Source: an uncultured Gammaproteobacteria bacterium
GTDB lineage: Bacteria; Pseudomonadota; Gammaproteobacteria; Nitrosococcales; Methylophagaceae
Assembly: GCA_905479985.1 (NCBI GenBank)
Contig: CAJQOM010000006.1
Location: forward strand, 57,580 to 121,579
Length of the DNA: 64,000 bases
Direction of reading: 5' to 3'
The notes under the pieces were generated by a model. That model was not told the origin of the DNA and did not search any database. It worked only from the letters and a program-made list of their open reading frames with translations. A program made the position numbers and the translations under genes. Position 1 is the stretch's first letter; each line of letters starts with the position of its first letter. Shown here piece after piece: positions 27,901-39,036 of the stretch.

Positions 27901-28803
27901 ATGAGACATTTTTTAACCTTAAAAGATCTCTCACCAGCAGAGTTGGAACAACTTATTGCCCGTGCGATTGCGTTAAAAGCAATGCACCGTAATGGCGAAA
28001 CTTATGAGCCGCTAAAAAATAAAGTGCTCGGGATGATTTTTGAAAAATCGTCAACGCGAACACGCGTGTCATTTGAATCAGCAATGCTTCAGTTCGGCGG
28101 CGGCTCAATTTTCCTATCTCCGAATGATACGCAGCTGGGAAGAGGCGAACCGATTGAAGATTCTGCCCGTGTTATTTCAAGTATGGTCGATGTCGTCATG
28201 ATCCGCACTTTCGAACATGACAAAGTAGAACAGTTTGCCCGTTACTCATCGGTACCCGTTATTAATGCCTTAACGGATGATTATCACCCTTGTCAGCTAT
28301 TAGCAGATATGCAAGCTTATGTTGAACACCGCGGTAGTATCAAAGGCAAAACAGTCACTTGGGTGGGAGATGGCAATAATATGTGCCACTCTTATATCAA
28401 TGCCGCAGAACAGTTTGGTTTTGATTTAAACATTGCAACGCCAGCTGATTATAAGCCAAATCAAGATATCGTAAATAATGCAAAAGCCAAAATCACCTTA
28501 TTCAATAATGTGAACGACGCAGTTACAAATTCTGATCTGATTGTGACTGATGTTTGGGCCAGTATGGGCCAAGAAGAAGAACAGAAAAAACGAGAAATTG
28601 CGTTTGCCGATTTTCAAGTGACCGAACAGCTTATGGGCTTAGCTAATCATGACGCATTATTTATGCATTGTTTGCCTGCCCATCGCGGTGAAGAAGTATC
28701 TGCGGGCGTGATTGATGGCGGACAAAGCGTGGTGTGGGATGAAGCTGAAAATAGGCTCCATGCACAAAAAGCGTTATTAGAGTTTTTGAACGCTAATAAC
28801 TAA
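27901..28803 (+). CDS. argF: Ornithine carbamoyltransferase
   Basis: 300 aa. Carbamoyl-phosphate binding loop [22 protein letters not shown] with the catalytic His, and ornithine-site [15 protein letters not shown] are all intact. It catalyses ornithine to citrulline in arginine synthesis. It starts directly behind argD. Its 3' end overlaps the end of the convergent murU gene by 11 bp. Confidence 0.97.
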   Translation: MRHFLTLKDLSPAELEQLIARAIALKAMHRNGETYEPLKNKVLGMIFEKSSTRTRVSFESAMLQFGGGSIFLSPNDTQLGRGEPIEDSARVISSMVDVVMIRTFEHDKVEQFARYSSVPVINALTDDYHPCQLLADMQAYVEHRGSIKGKTVTWVGDGNNMCHSYINAAEQFGFDLNIATPADYKPNQDIVNNAKAKITLFNNVNDAVTNSDLIVTDVWASMGQEEEQKKREIAFADFQVTEQLMGLANHDALFMHCLPAHRGEEVSAGVIDGGQSVVWDEAENRLHAQKALLEFLNANN

Positions 28804-29464
28804 GTTGTTCGCTTAACGTTGCTAACCGTTCAACTGTACCTATATCTGACCATTGCCCATGATAAATCTCACCGGAAGCCTGCTGTGCATCGATTGCCTT
28901 CATTAAAATAGGCTTGAGCGGCATGGGTGCAGCCGGTAAATGGGCAAAGAGGGACGGGTGATATATGCCAACACCGCTATAGGTATATTTTTCGGTACCG
29001 TGGTCTGATAACAAACCTGACGATAAACTGAAATCACCTTGCGGGTGATGTTCAGGGTTGGCCACCAATACCAAATGACAACGTTGTGCCTCATTCAGTG
29101 TTTTATTGGCTAACTGGACAAAAGGATAATCAGTCCAAATATCACCATTGACCACTAAAAACGGCGCATCACCTAGCAAGGGTAAAGCATTGATAATACC
29201 GCCCGCAGTTTCAAGGCGGCCCTCATCCTCGTTGGAATATTGGATTGTTGCACCATAACGCTTCCCATCGCCTAAAGTCGCCGGGAACTGTTCACCTAAA
29301 TGGGCATGGTTAATCACAATATCGCGTAAACCAGCCTGAACAAGGGCATCAATGGTGTATTCAATTAAGCGCTTTTTGCCTGCTTTCAATAGTGGCTTTG
29401 GTGTCGTATCTGTCAGCGGTTGCATACGTTCACCACGACCCGCAGCTAAAATAATGGTTTTCAT
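28793..29464 (-). CDS. murU: N-acetylmuramate 1-phosphate uridylyltransferase
   Basis: 223 aa nucleotidyltransferase. The nucleotide-binding start is [20 protein letters not shown], followed by KPLL, a [10 protein letters not shown] metal site, and the C-terminal [19 protein letters not shown] segment. The adjacent upstream kinase gene of AmgK type identifies it as MurU. Together they form the fosfomycin-tolerant cell-wall recycling route (MurNAc to MurNAc-1-P to UDP-MurNAc) described in Pseudomonas. The start overlaps the amgK stop (ATGA). Confidence 0.92.
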   Translation of the reverse strand: MKTIILAAGRGERMQPLTDTTPKPLLKAGKKRLIEYTIDALVQAGLRDIVINHAHLGEQFPATLGDGKRYGATIQYSNEDEGRLETAGGIINALPLLGDAPFLVVNGDIWTDYPFVQLANKTLNEAQRCHLVLVANPEHHPQGDFSLSSGLLSDHGTEKYTYSGVGIYHPSLFAHLPAAPMPLKPILMKAIDAQQASGEIYHGQWSDIGTVERLATLSEQLSY

Positions 29465-30444
29465 TTTGATAAGGCTACTATTTTGTCAGATGTCGATAAA
29501 AAATTAGAGAGATCTGACAACATATCGTAACGTCGGCAAACTTGTCGGACATAAGTCAAAGTTTGAGGTAAGTCGTGCATATAATTAGGTTTGTCATCGC
29601 GATAATGTAAGCGGCAGAAGATCCCAAGCACTTTCAAGTGGCGTTGTAGACCCATCAGATCGAACCATTGTGTGAATGTCATTAAGTCGCAACCGGTTAA
29701 TAAACCGCGTTGCTGGGCAAGGTTAAAATACTGTTGTACCCAAGCATCAATTTTTGTTTGCGGCCAAGCAATATAACAATCACGTAACAGTGAAACGAGA
29801 TCGTATGTGATGGGGCCAATGACAGCATCTTGAAAATCGATAATGCCCGGATTATTTTCAGGCACCACCATCAAATTGCGAGAATGATAGTCTCGGTGAA
29901 CAATCACTTGCGGCTGCGATAAAGCATTATCAATCAACAGATCAAATGTGGCTTGGAGATGAGCAGGGGCAGCAATGTCAAAATGTTGGGATAAAAACCA
30001 TTCTGGGAATAAGTCCAGTTCTTGCTGTAGTAATGCACGATCATATTGTGGCAATGCTATCGGATCAGGGGCGCAACATTGGATATCGATTAAGCTGGTA
30101 AGTGCATCGTGGTACAAGTTATCCGCGGAGTCATTACTCAAGGCATTAAGGTAAGGCTGACTCCCCAAATCAGATAATAATAAAAAACCTGCCTCAGACT
30201 CTTGGGCGATAATTTTCGGAACGTGAACATGCTGAGAATCTAAAAACTGCCCAATTTTAATAAAACGCCTCGTGTCTTCTTTTTCAGGTGGCGCATCCAT
30301 GACAATCCAGCTTTCTTTTGCAGCACTGACACGAAAATAACGCCGGAAACTAGCATCACTCGACGCGGGCGCAAGCGTGAAGTCTTCACTGTCCAAAACA
30401 GCCGTAAGCCAAGATTTTATCGCTTCTAATCGACTATCCATCAT
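29461..30444 (-). CDS. amgK: Anomeric N-acetylmuramate/N-acetylglucosamine kinase
   Basis: 327 aa aminoglycoside-phosphotransferase fold. Catalytic motifs are VIHRDYHSRNLMVV (Brenner-type loop) and PGIIDFQDAVIGPITYDLVS (DFG-equivalent). The C-terminal LQRHLKVLGIFCRLHYRD..PNYMHDLP is characteristic of AmgK. It phosphorylates C1 of MurNAc/GlcNAc in peptidoglycan recycling. Two tandem ATGs (30444, 30441) are possible starts. It is coupled to maf upstream (TAATG) and murU downstream. Confidence 0.92.
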   Translation of the reverse strand: MMDSRLEAIKSWLTAVLDSEDFTLAPASSDASFRRYFRVSAAKESWIVMDAPPEKEDTRRFIKIGQFLDSQHVHVPKIIAQESEAGFLLLSDLGSQPYLNALSNDSADNLYHDALTSLIDIQCCAPDPIALPQYDRALLQQELDLFPEWFLSQHFDIAAPAHLQATFDLLIDNALSQPQVIVHRDYHSRNLMVVPENNPGIIDFQDAVIGPITYDLVSLLRDCYIAWPQTKIDAWVQQYFNLAQQRGLLTGCDLMTFTQWFDLMGLQRHLKVLGIFCRLHYRDDKPNYMHDLPQTLTYVRQVCRRYDMLSDLSNFLSTSDKIVALSK

Positions 30445-31049
30445 TATGGTTTCGAAGTAATAGTTTGTAATGCCAGTACATCAATACCGACATTCTTTAG
30501 CAGCTTAGTGAGTTGAATAAGCGGCAAGCCAATCAAAGTATTAGGATCATCACCATTCAATCGTTCGAATAAGCAAATGCCTAAGCCTTCCGATTTAAAG
30601 CTACCCGAGCAGTTATAGGGTTGCTCAGCCAATAAGTAATGCTCAATATCATCCTCATTTAACATGCGAAAAGTCACATCAAAAGGTGCCACCAACGATT
30701 GCATCTTGCCATCTTGCGCATTATAAAGTGCCAAACCGGTTAAAAATCGAACCGTTTTACCAGAGGACATCGCTAATTGTTGCCGAGCGGTTTGATGATC
30801 GCCCGGCTTACCTAAAATCTGGTTGCCGATAACCGCAACTTGATCAGAGCCAATGATAAGGGCATCAGGGTGACTTTCTGCAATCGCCATGGCTTTTTGT
30901 CTTGATAAGCGTTCGACCAATGCAATAGGGGATTCCCCCTCATACGGTGTTTCATCAATATCAGGTGATGCGGTGCTAAAAGGTAAATTTAACTTACCCA
31001 ATATTTCAGCACGAAAAGGCGAACTAGAGCCAAGAATTAAAGCTTGCAT
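30444..31049 (-). CDS. Maf-family nucleoside triphosphate pyrophosphatase (YceF type)
   Basis: 201 aa. Maf signature at the start, ILGSSSPFRAEILGKL, then DIDETPYEGESP, the central SRQKA and IIGSDQVAV motifs and CSGSFKSEGLG near residue 145. The latter set fits the YceF (7-methyl-GTP pyrophosphatase) subgroup rather than the dTTP/UTP YhdE group. It probably removes non-canonical nucleotides. It lies in the pgm-maf-amgK-murU run. Confidence 0.9.
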   Translation of the reverse strand: MQALILGSSSPFRAEILGKLNLPFSTASPDIDETPYEGESPIALVERLSRQKAMAIAESHPDALIIGSDQVAVIGNQILGKPGDHQTARQQLAMSSGKTVRFLTGLALYNAQDGKMQSLVAPFDVTFRMLNEDDIEHYLLAEQPYNCSGSFKSEGLGICLFERLNGDDPNTLIGLPLIQLTKLLKNVGIDVLALQTITSKP

Positions 31050-31073
31050 AAAAACTCGATGAAAAAGAGAAGA

Positions 31074-32735
<1,662 letters not shown>

Positions 32736-32787
32736 CTAAAACAGAACCTTGTTAATATTAAGAAACCTTAATCACTATACCGTCCTG

Positions 32788-33696
32788 ATGATACTACCTC
32801 AACAAGCTGATAACGCAAAGCTAATGCGCTGGGCAACTTATGCCTCAGTCACGACCGCTGTTGTTTTAATTTTTGCTAAAATAATTGCGTGGTTTATGAC
32901 TGATTCCGTCAGTATTCTAGCGACGCTATTGGATTCAAGTTTGGACGTGTTGGCCTCCTTAATTAACTTAATAGCAGTAAGGCATGCGCTGGAACCAGCG
33001 GATAATGAACATCGCTTTGGCCACGGTAAAGCAGAAGCGTTATCAGGTATTGGCCAAGCTTTATTTATAGCGGGTTCGGCTGGCTTCTTATTATTACAAG
33101 CCATTGGCCGAATCATTAATCCGCAAAACATGGTGACTGGATTAGAAGTGGGGGTAGGAGTGATGTTGTTTTCAATTGCCGCGACGTTATTGCTTCTGTC
33201 ATTTCAGAAATACGTTGTCAGTAAAACAGGGTCGACAGCAATTAAAGCGGACGCCTTGCATTACAAAACAGATTTACTGGTGAATGGCAGTGTGATTGTG
33301 GCCCTGTTTTTAACTGTCTATGGCTGGGGTTACTTCGATGCGATATTTGGGGTCGGTATCGCGATCTTTATTTTGTATAACGCATGGCAGATCGTCAAAG
33401 AAGCGATTGATTTATTAATGGATCATGAAATTGCTGATGAAGAGCGTGACAAAATAGCCGACATCATCATAGGTCACGAGCAAGCCTTGGGATACCACGA
33501 TTTAAGAACACGTCGTTCAGGGACACGGGTGTTTGTACAGTTACACTTGGAGTTAGACGCGGCACAAAGTCTGGCATCAGCACATGCTATTGCCGATACG
33601 ATAGAAAAAAGAATTGCCGCTTTATTCGACGATGCCGAGGTCATTATTCACGAAGATCCCGTTTTGCATAACGCACAAGGCCAAGAGTCCGTATAA
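32788..33696 (+). CDS. fieF: Cation diffusion facilitator (FieF/YiiP-like)
   Basis: 302 aa from ATG 32788; the upstream TTG-initiated extension of 13 codons is not supported. It has six membrane helices. Transport-site residues are seen in TLLDSSLDVLASL and in ADALHYKTDLLVN (D..HxxxD site A of FieF/YiiP). A cytoplasmic metal-binding C-terminal domain starts near residue 210 (HDLRTRRSGTRVFVQLHLEL). HRFGHGKAEALSG is the family's conserved loop. It exports Zn or Fe(II) by proton antiport; the metal is inferred from the family. Confidence 0.92.
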   Translation: MILPQQADNAKLMRWATYASVTTAVVLIFAKIIAWFMTDSVSILATLLDSSLDVLASLINLIAVRHALEPADNEHRFGHGKAEALSGIGQALFIAGSAGFLLLQAIGRIINPQNMVTGLEVGVGVMLFSIAATLLLLSFQKYVVSKTGSTAIKADALHYKTDLLVNGSVIVALFLTVYGWGYFDAIFGVGIAIFILYNAWQIVKEAIDLLMDHEIADEERDKIADIIIGHEQALGYHDLRTRRSGTRVFVQLHLELDAAQSLASAHAIADTIEKRIAALFDDAEVIIHEDPVLHNAQGQESV

Positions 33697-33727
33697 TTAG
33701 GGGCACATTTTTAAGGCACCGTGCATT

Positions 33728-34321
33728 TTGACTATTAATATCAACATCATTCATTTGGTTATCGCGGCAATGATTGCCATTGTGGTGATATTAATTATCT
33801 TAGCCATCAGTAAGAGACGGCAAAGCAGTGAATATCGCATTAGAAAAATACTCACGCCGATAACCCGGTCTAAAATCAAAAATATCATCATCCCCGATGG
33901 TATCGGCGGCATATTAGAAATTGAACAATTGCGTCTTTTAGACCAAGGCATTCTTATCATCGAAACCTATCCGGTCAGCGGACATCTTTTTGGTGCTGAA
34001 GAAATTGATCAGTGGACACAGTTGGTCAACGGGCGAAGTTACAAGTTTGCAAATCCATTAAGACACATTAGAACCTCACGCCAAGCAGTGATGAGTTTAA
34101 TGCCAAATATTCCGGTTTTTTATCGTGTTATTTTCAGTGCTGATACCAGCTTCCCAAAAGGTAAGCCTGAAGGTATTTCGGTAGTGGATTCACTTAGTCA
34201 TGATTTAAGACCAATACAATCAGAACCAAAGCTCGTAGAACAAACGCAGCAAGCGTGGGATAAGTTATTGAGCGTTGCCCGAAAAAATGGCCGTTCAGCC
34301 GAAGTTGGAGAGGAAATCTAA
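33728..34321 (+). CDS. NERD-domain protein with N-terminal membrane anchor
   Basis: 197 aa. A single membrane helix at about 7-28 (HLVIAAMIAIVVILIILAIS) precedes a nuclease-related domain: RKILTPITRSKIKNIIIPD, EIEQLRLLDQGILIIETYPV, then WTQLVNGRSYKFANPLRH. The usual acidic/ETK core is altered here to IETYPV, so catalysis is doubtful. Its stop abuts the next gene's ATG, implying co-translation with the 5'-nucleotidase. A longer NERD protein with a zinc finger lies at 5234-6010. Confidence 0.8.
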   Translation: MTININIIHLVIAAMIAIVVILIILAISKRRQSSEYRIRKILTPITRSKIKNIIIPDGIGGILEIEQLRLLDQGILIIETYPVSGHLFGAEEIDQWTQLVNGRSYKFANPLRHIRTSRQAVMSLMPNIPVFYRVIFSADTSFPKGKPEGISVVDSLSHDLRPIQSEPKLVEQTQQAWDKLLSVARKNGRSAEVGEEI

Positions 34322-35233
34322 ATGTCTGATAAACCGCTAGTCGTTGCCATTTCATCTCGGGCTTTATTTGACTTAGATGAAAGTCATCGCATTTATGAAC
34401 AAGAGGGCACCCAAGCTTATTGTGAATACCAAGTTGAACATGAAGACACGCCGCTTGAGCCGGGCGGGGCATTCACGTTAGTACGCAAATTGCTCGCGCT
34501 GAATGAAGGCAGTATCGATAATAAACCCAATGTTGAAATTATTTTATTATCTCGTAACAGTTCTGATACCGGCTTAAGGGTATTCAACTCAATACAACAT
34601 CATGGCTTAGCGATTAGCCGCGCCGTTTTTACATCCGGTAGTAGCCCTTATCGATATGTCGCGCCCTTTGGCGCCAATTTATTTTTATCGACCAGCCCTG
34701 AAGATGTACGAAAAGCCCTGAGCGAAGGTGTCGCATCAGCGACGATATTACCGTCTAAAGCGAGCCACACAACGAAAGGTGATAAGCCACAATTACGCAT
34801 TGCCTTTGATGGTGATGCGGTCTTGTTTTCAGATGAATCTGAGCGCATCTATAAAGAACACGGTCTACAAGCCTTCACCGAGAATGAACAGCAAACAGCA
34901 AAAGATCCACTTAGTGGTGGACCCTTCAAAGAATTCTTAAAAGCGCTTAACTATTTGCAAACACAATTTCCGGACACTGACTCACCTTTAAGAACCGCGT
35001 TAGTGACCGCACGTTCAGCGCCAGCACACGAACGGGTAATTAGAACATTGCGAGCTTGGGGCATTCGGATTGATGAAGCGATATTTTTAGGCGGTATGGA
35101 CAAGGGCCCGTTTTTAAAGTCATTCGGTGCCGACATCTTTTTTGATGATCAACAAGGCCATTGTGATTCTGCACGACAGCATGTGGCAACAGGCCATGTA
35201 CCACATGGTATTGCAAACGAAGCAACAGAATAG
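34322..35233 (+). CDS. 5'-nucleotidase (PF06189 family)
   Basis: 303 aa. The first segment, LVVAISSRALFDLDESHRIY, carries the family's modified DxDx-like loop, with a second related unit later (LRIAFDGDAVLFSDESERIY) that holds the HAD-type DGDAV nucleophile motif. Further HAD motifs are LVTARSAPAHERVIRTLR and IFFDDQQGHCDSA. This arrangement matches the cytosolic NT5C1-like bacterial 5'-nucleotidases, which dephosphorylate nucleoside monophosphates. It follows the NERD gene without a gap. Confidence 0.88.
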   Translation: MSDKPLVVAISSRALFDLDESHRIYEQEGTQAYCEYQVEHEDTPLEPGGAFTLVRKLLALNEGSIDNKPNVEIILLSRNSSDTGLRVFNSIQHHGLAISRAVFTSGSSPYRYVAPFGANLFLSTSPEDVRKALSEGVASATILPSKASHTTKGDKPQLRIAFDGDAVLFSDESERIYKEHGLQAFTENEQQTAKDPLSGGPFKEFLKALNYLQTQFPDTDSPLRTALVTARSAPAHERVIRTLRAWGIRIDEAIFLGGMDKGPFLKSFGADIFFDDQQGHCDSARQHVATGHVPHGIANEATE

Positions 35234-35388
35234 TCAACACCAAGCAAGATAGTTATAAGTTAGATATCAAAGGCTTCGGCCAGCGGACGAAAGTCAAAGC
35301 GTGTTTTTAAGCTTTGAAGGCTAGTTTTCTCACCGAGACCCGTTTATAATAGCCGACTTTCTTCGGGCAGTAGCCTGAAAACGATTAT

Positions 35389-35473
35389 GCGAGAGTGGCG
35401 GAATTGGTAGACGCGCTAGATTTAGGTTCTAGTGGGGTAACCTGTGAGAGTTCGAGTCTCTCCTCTCGTACCA
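35389..35473 (+). tRNA. tRNA-Leu (anticodon UAG)
   Basis: 85 bases including an encoded CCA. The acceptor stem is GCGAGAG against CTCTCGT, the D-loop region is AATTGGTAGACGC, and the anticodon arm CTAGA-TTTAGGT-TCTAG puts TAG at 35423-35425. A long variable arm (TGGGGTAACCTGTG) marks a type II tRNA, and the T-arm is GAGAGTTCGAGTCTCTC. It reads CUN leucine codons. Location just before tig is common in gammaproteobacteria. Confidence 0.97.
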
Positions 35474-35533
35474 TTTCGAAATGAAGGCGATGATATCATC
35501 GCCTCTATTTCAACTCCCATACTGAGGTAAAGA

Positions 35534-36838
35534 ATGCAAGTTACTGTAGAAAATGTCAGCGAACTCGGTCGCCGGATGACGGTGACAGTTGAAGATGCCA
35601 ATATTGAGCAAGCTGTAAACACCCACTTAAATGCGATTCGTCCTAATGTGAAAGCCGCTGGCTTCCGTCCTGGCAAAGTGCCCATGAAGATGGTTGCAGA
35701 GATGCATGGTGGTGCAGCACGTCGTGAAACCGTTGATGGTGTTATTCAAAGCAGTATGCAAGAAGCCTTCACACAAGAAAAAATCAACCCTGCAAGTCGT
35801 CCTGCAATTGAAGACATGAAAGAAGAGGGTGAATCTTTCACTTATGTCTTGAGCTATGAAGTATTTCCAGATATTAAGGAAGTGAAGCTTAAAGGCGCAA
35901 AAATTGAGAAAGTGACAGCAACCGTCGAAGACGCTGACGTTGATAACATGTTAGAAACATTGCGTGAACAACGTGCAACGTGGGAGCCGCTGAAACGTGG
36001 CGTAAAAGATGAAGAACAAATCACCGTTGATTTCGTTGGCACAATTGATGGCGAAGTATTTCAAGGCGGCACAGGAACAGATGTTGCAATCGTCATTGGG
36101 TCTGGCAGTATGCTACCCGGCTTTGAAGAACAACTTTTAGGTAAGAAAGCGGAACAAGAAACAACCGTTACCGTAACGTTCCCTGACGATTATCAAGCAC
36201 AAGAGTTAGCCGGTAAAGAAGCTGAATTTGCCGTAACAGTTAAATCAGTGGCTAAGAAAAAGCTACCTAAACTCGATAAAGAATTTGCAGCTTTATGTGG
36301 TGTCGAAGCTGGCATGGCAGCATTGAAGAAAGAAGTCCGTGCCAATATGGAACGTGAACTTGAAAATGCCTTAAAGCAAAAAAACAAAAAAACCGTGATG
36401 GATATGTTGACTGACAAAAATGAAGTCAACTTGCCAGAAGCACCAGTCGAACGCGAAGCAGAACATCTCATGGAGCAGGCTAAAAATAACCTGAAACAGC
36501 AAGGTGTTAACATCGAAGGCATTCCCTTTACGACTGATGGCTTCATGGATTCTGCAAAACAACGTGTTGCATTGAGCTTATTAATTGGTAAGATTATCAG
36601 CGATAATGAAATTCAAGCGGATGAAGAACGCGTAAAAGCCGTCATTAGCTTAATGGCGAGCAGCTACGAAGATCCAGAAGACGTTGTGAAGTATTATATG
36701 AATGATCCACAAAAGCTATCTGAAGTCCAAATGATGGTGGTTGAAGATATGGTTGTTGAACACGTGCTTGAACAAGTTAAAGTTGAAGAAACAACTTCAA
36801 GCTTTAGCGATGTCATGAACGCCAACAACGCTGCTTAA
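35534..36838 (+). CDS. tig: Trigger factor, ribosome-associated chaperone
   Basis: 434 aa. The N-terminal ribosome-binding domain holds the signature GFRPGKVPMKM (Gly-Phe-Arg-x-Gly-x-x-Pro) at about 43-53. The FKBP-type PPIase domain is at about 150-245 (ITVDFVGTIDGEVFQGG; IVIGSGSMLPGFEEQL). The C-terminal helical substrate-cradle domain ends VKVEETTSSFSDVMNAN. It folds nascent chains at the exit tunnel. The conserved tig-clpP-clpX-lon block follows. Confidence 0.97.
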   Translation: MQVTVENVSELGRRMTVTVEDANIEQAVNTHLNAIRPNVKAAGFRPGKVPMKMVAEMHGGAARRETVDGVIQSSMQEAFTQEKINPASRPAIEDMKEEGESFTYVLSYEVFPDIKEVKLKGAKIEKVTATVEDADVDNMLETLREQRATWEPLKRGVKDEEQITVDFVGTIDGEVFQGGTGTDVAIVIGSGSMLPGFEEQLLGKKAEQETTVTVTFPDDYQAQELAGKEAEFAVTVKSVAKKKLPKLDKEFAALCGVEAGMAALKKEVRANMERELENALKQKNKKTVMDMLTDKNEVNLPEAPVEREAEHLMEQAKNNLKQQGVNIEGIPFTTDGFMDSAKQRVALSLLIGKIISDNEIQADEERVKAVISLMASSYEDPEDVVKYYMNDPQKLSEVQMMVVEDMVVEHVLEQVKVEETTSSFSDVMNANNAA

Positions 36839-36861
36839 ACCATCTCGATACGAGACAGACG

Positions 36862-36902
36862 ATAGCCCGCGCTCATTTGATTGGGCGCGGGCTATTTTGT
36901 TT
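36862..36902 (+). terminator. Rho-independent terminator after tig
   Basis: ATAGCCCGCGC and GCGCGGGCTAT pair perfectly, followed by TTTGTTTT. It separates tig from clpP. Confidence 0.9.
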
Positions 36903-36926
36903 TATAACTGACAGAAATGGAAAACT

Positions 36927-37565
36927 ATGAATAACATGATCTTTAATCAGTCGATGCCAAATATAGACAATGCACTCGTACCGATGGTAGTAGAGCAAAC
37001 CTCAAGAGGTGAGCGCTCATATGATATTTATTCTCGCCTCTTAAAAGAGCGTGTGATTTTTTTAGTGGGTCAAGTCGAAGATCATATGGCGAACTTAGTC
37101 GTCGCCCAATTATTGTTTCTTGAATCAGAAAACCCAGATAAAGACATACATCTTTATATTAATTCACCCGGTGGTGCTGTCACGGCAGGCATGGCAATTT
37201 ATGACACCATGCAATTTATTAAACCGAATGTCAGTACTTTATGTATTGGACAAGCGGCGAGCATGGGTGCTGTTCTATTAGCGGGTGGCGAGCCAGGTAA
37301 ACGTCACTGCCTACCCAATTCACGCATCATGGTGCATCAACCCTTGGGTGGTTTTCAAGGGCAGGCGTCGGACATCGAAATCCATGCCCAAGAAATATTG
37401 TCGATTCGTGAGCGCTTAAATGGCATTTTGGCTAAACATACAGGCCAAGAAATCGAACAAATTCAAAAAGATACTGATCGCGATAACTTTATGAATGGTG
37501 AACAAGCCCAAGAATATGGTTTAATTGATACAGTATTAAGTAATCGTCCTGAAGAAAAGTCATAA
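36927..37565 (+). CDS. clpP: ATP-dependent Clp protease proteolytic subunit
   Basis: 212 aa serine protease. The catalytic Ser is in [14 protein letters not shown], the His in [14 protein letters not shown], and the Asp in the [18 protein letters not shown] segment. The first ~18 residues (before [20 protein letters not shown]) include the propeptide removed on maturation. It forms a tetradecamer with ClpX as unfoldase; clpX follows at 38 bp. Confidence 0.98.
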   Translation: MNNMIFNQSMPNIDNALVPMVVEQTSRGERSYDIYSRLLKERVIFLVGQVEDHMANLVVAQLLFLESENPDKDIHLYINSPGGAVTAGMAIYDTMQFIKPNVSTLCIGQAASMGAVLLAGGEPGKRHCLPNSRIMVHQPLGGFQGQASDIEIHAQEILSIRERLNGILAKHTGQEIEQIQKDTDRDNFMNGEQAQEYGLIDTVLSNRPEEKS

Positions 37566-37603
37566 TCGGTCGATACACAGAGTGAAGCGAGGGATGTTTG
37601 AAA

Positions 37604-38881
37604 ATGAGTGAAGACAATAACAACGACGATAAACTACTGTACTGCTCTTTTTGCGGTAAAAGCCAGCATGAAGTTAAAAAACTGATTGCCGGCCCCTCAG
37701 TGTTTGTTTGTGATGAATGCGTCGATTTATGTAACGATATTATTCGTGAAGAGTTGTTAGAAGTCACACCTGAGCAAGAACAAGAACATTTACCCACGCC
37801 CCGTGAAATTAATGAAGCGCTAGATAATTATGTGATTGGGCAAGAAAAAGCCAAACGCGTGTTATCCGTCGCTGTTTATAACCATTACAAACGACTTCGT
37901 TTTGGTGCTAAAAAAACAGACGACGTTGAGCTATCAAAAAGTAATATCTTAGTTATCGGCCCAACAGGTAGTGGTAAAACATTATTAGCTGAAACCTTAG
38001 CGCGGCAACTCAACGTACCTTTTACTATGGCTGATGCAACGACACTAACCGAAGCAGGTTATGTTGGTGAAGATGTTGAGAACATCATTCAAAAACTGTT
38101 GCAGAAATGTGATTATGATGTTGAGAAAGCGGAAACAGGTATCGTTTACATTGATGAAATAGATAAAATTTCACGTAAATCAGATAACCCGTCTATTACG
38201 CGTGATGTCTCTGGTGAAGGTGTTCAACAAGCTTTATTGAAATTGATCGAAGGCACAACGGCATCAATTCCGCCACAAGGGGGTAGAAAGCACCCACAAC
38301 AAGAGTTCTTACAAGTTGATACCAGTAAGATCCTGTTCATTTGTGGTGGTGCGTTTTCAGGCTTAGACAAAGTGATTCGTAACCGATCTCATAAGGGTGG
38401 TATCGGTTTTTCTGCTGAAGTACAAAGTATTGATACCGAAAGCAATGCATCCGAGATGTTAAAAACAGTTGAACCGGAAGATTTAATCCAGTACGGATTG
38501 ATTCCTGAGTTTGTCGGTCGGCTCCCGGTCGTTGCGACTTTAACGGAACTAGACGAAGACGCGCTTGTCCAAATTTTAACCGAACCAAAGAATTCATTAA
38601 CCAAACAATATCAAAAAATGTTTGAAATGGAAGAGGCGACGATTGAATTTAGAGAAGATGCACTTCGCGCCATTGCTAAAAAAGCGATGGAGCGTAAAAC
38701 AGGTGCACGTGGCCTAAGATCCATTATTGAAAATGTGCTACTTGATACGATGTTTGATTTACCGTCAACAGAGAACGTATCAAAAGTGGTCATTGATGAA
38801 AATGTAGTGAATGGCGAAAATGCCCCGATCTTAATTTATCAAGACCAAACGACAGACTTAGCAGCGAGTGATAATAGCTAA
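37604..38881 (+). CDS. clpX: ATP-dependent Clp protease ATP-binding subunit ClpX
   Basis: 425 aa from ATG 37604, with GAGGGA upstream; a TTG two codons earlier is less likely. The N-terminal zinc-binding domain has the [14 protein letters not shown] and [14 protein letters not shown] cysteine pairs. AAA+ motifs: Walker [16 protein letters not shown], Walker [11 protein letters not shown], pore loop [10 protein letters not shown], sensor [12 protein letters not shown], and the IGF loop for ClpP docking ([11 protein letters not shown]). It unfolds tagged substrates for ClpP. Confidence 0.98.
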   Translation: MSEDNNNDDKLLYCSFCGKSQHEVKKLIAGPSVFVCDECVDLCNDIIREELLEVTPEQEQEHLPTPREINEALDNYVIGQEKAKRVLSVAVYNHYKRLRFGAKKTDDVELSKSNILVIGPTGSGKTLLAETLARQLNVPFTMADATTLTEAGYVGEDVENIIQKLLQKCDYDVEKAETGIVYIDEIDKISRKSDNPSITRDVSGEGVQQALLKLIEGTTASIPPQGGRKHPQQEFLQVDTSKILFICGGAFSGLDKVIRNRSHKGGIGFSAEVQSIDTESNASEMLKTVEPEDLIQYGLIPEFVGRLPVVATLTELDEDALVQILTEPKNSLTKQYQKMFEMEEATIEFREDALRAIAKKAMERKTGARGLRSIIENVLLDTMFDLPSTENVSKVVIDENVVNGENAPILIYQDQTTDLAASDNS

Positions 38882-38944
38882 ACGTCACATAAGTTCTAAC
38901 GGGCTTTAATTATCACTTAAACCGACATTTTTAATGTCGAATTG

Positions 38945-38972
38945 CTTGAATATTTCTAATGTGTCTCCATAT
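38945..38972 (+). promoter_or_regulatory. Sigma-32-type heat-shock promoter of lon
   Basis: CTTGAA (38945-38950), a 14-bp spacer and CTCCATAT (38965-38972) match the RpoH consensus CTTGAA-N13-15-CCCCATNT. It lies about 65 bp before the lon start, behind a small CGACATT/AATGTCG hairpin. lon is a known heat-shock gene in related bacteria. Confidence 0.65.
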
Positions 38973-39036
38973 ACTGATATATGAAGAAATAGGGTGCTGA
39001 TTAAAGCAACCCATCAAGCTGCAGAGGTCTAAAAAG

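Noticed and set aside
28793..28803. argF/murU 3' overlap as an antisense regulatory device
   Set aside because: An 11-bp convergent overlap is common in compact genomes and has no special structure here.
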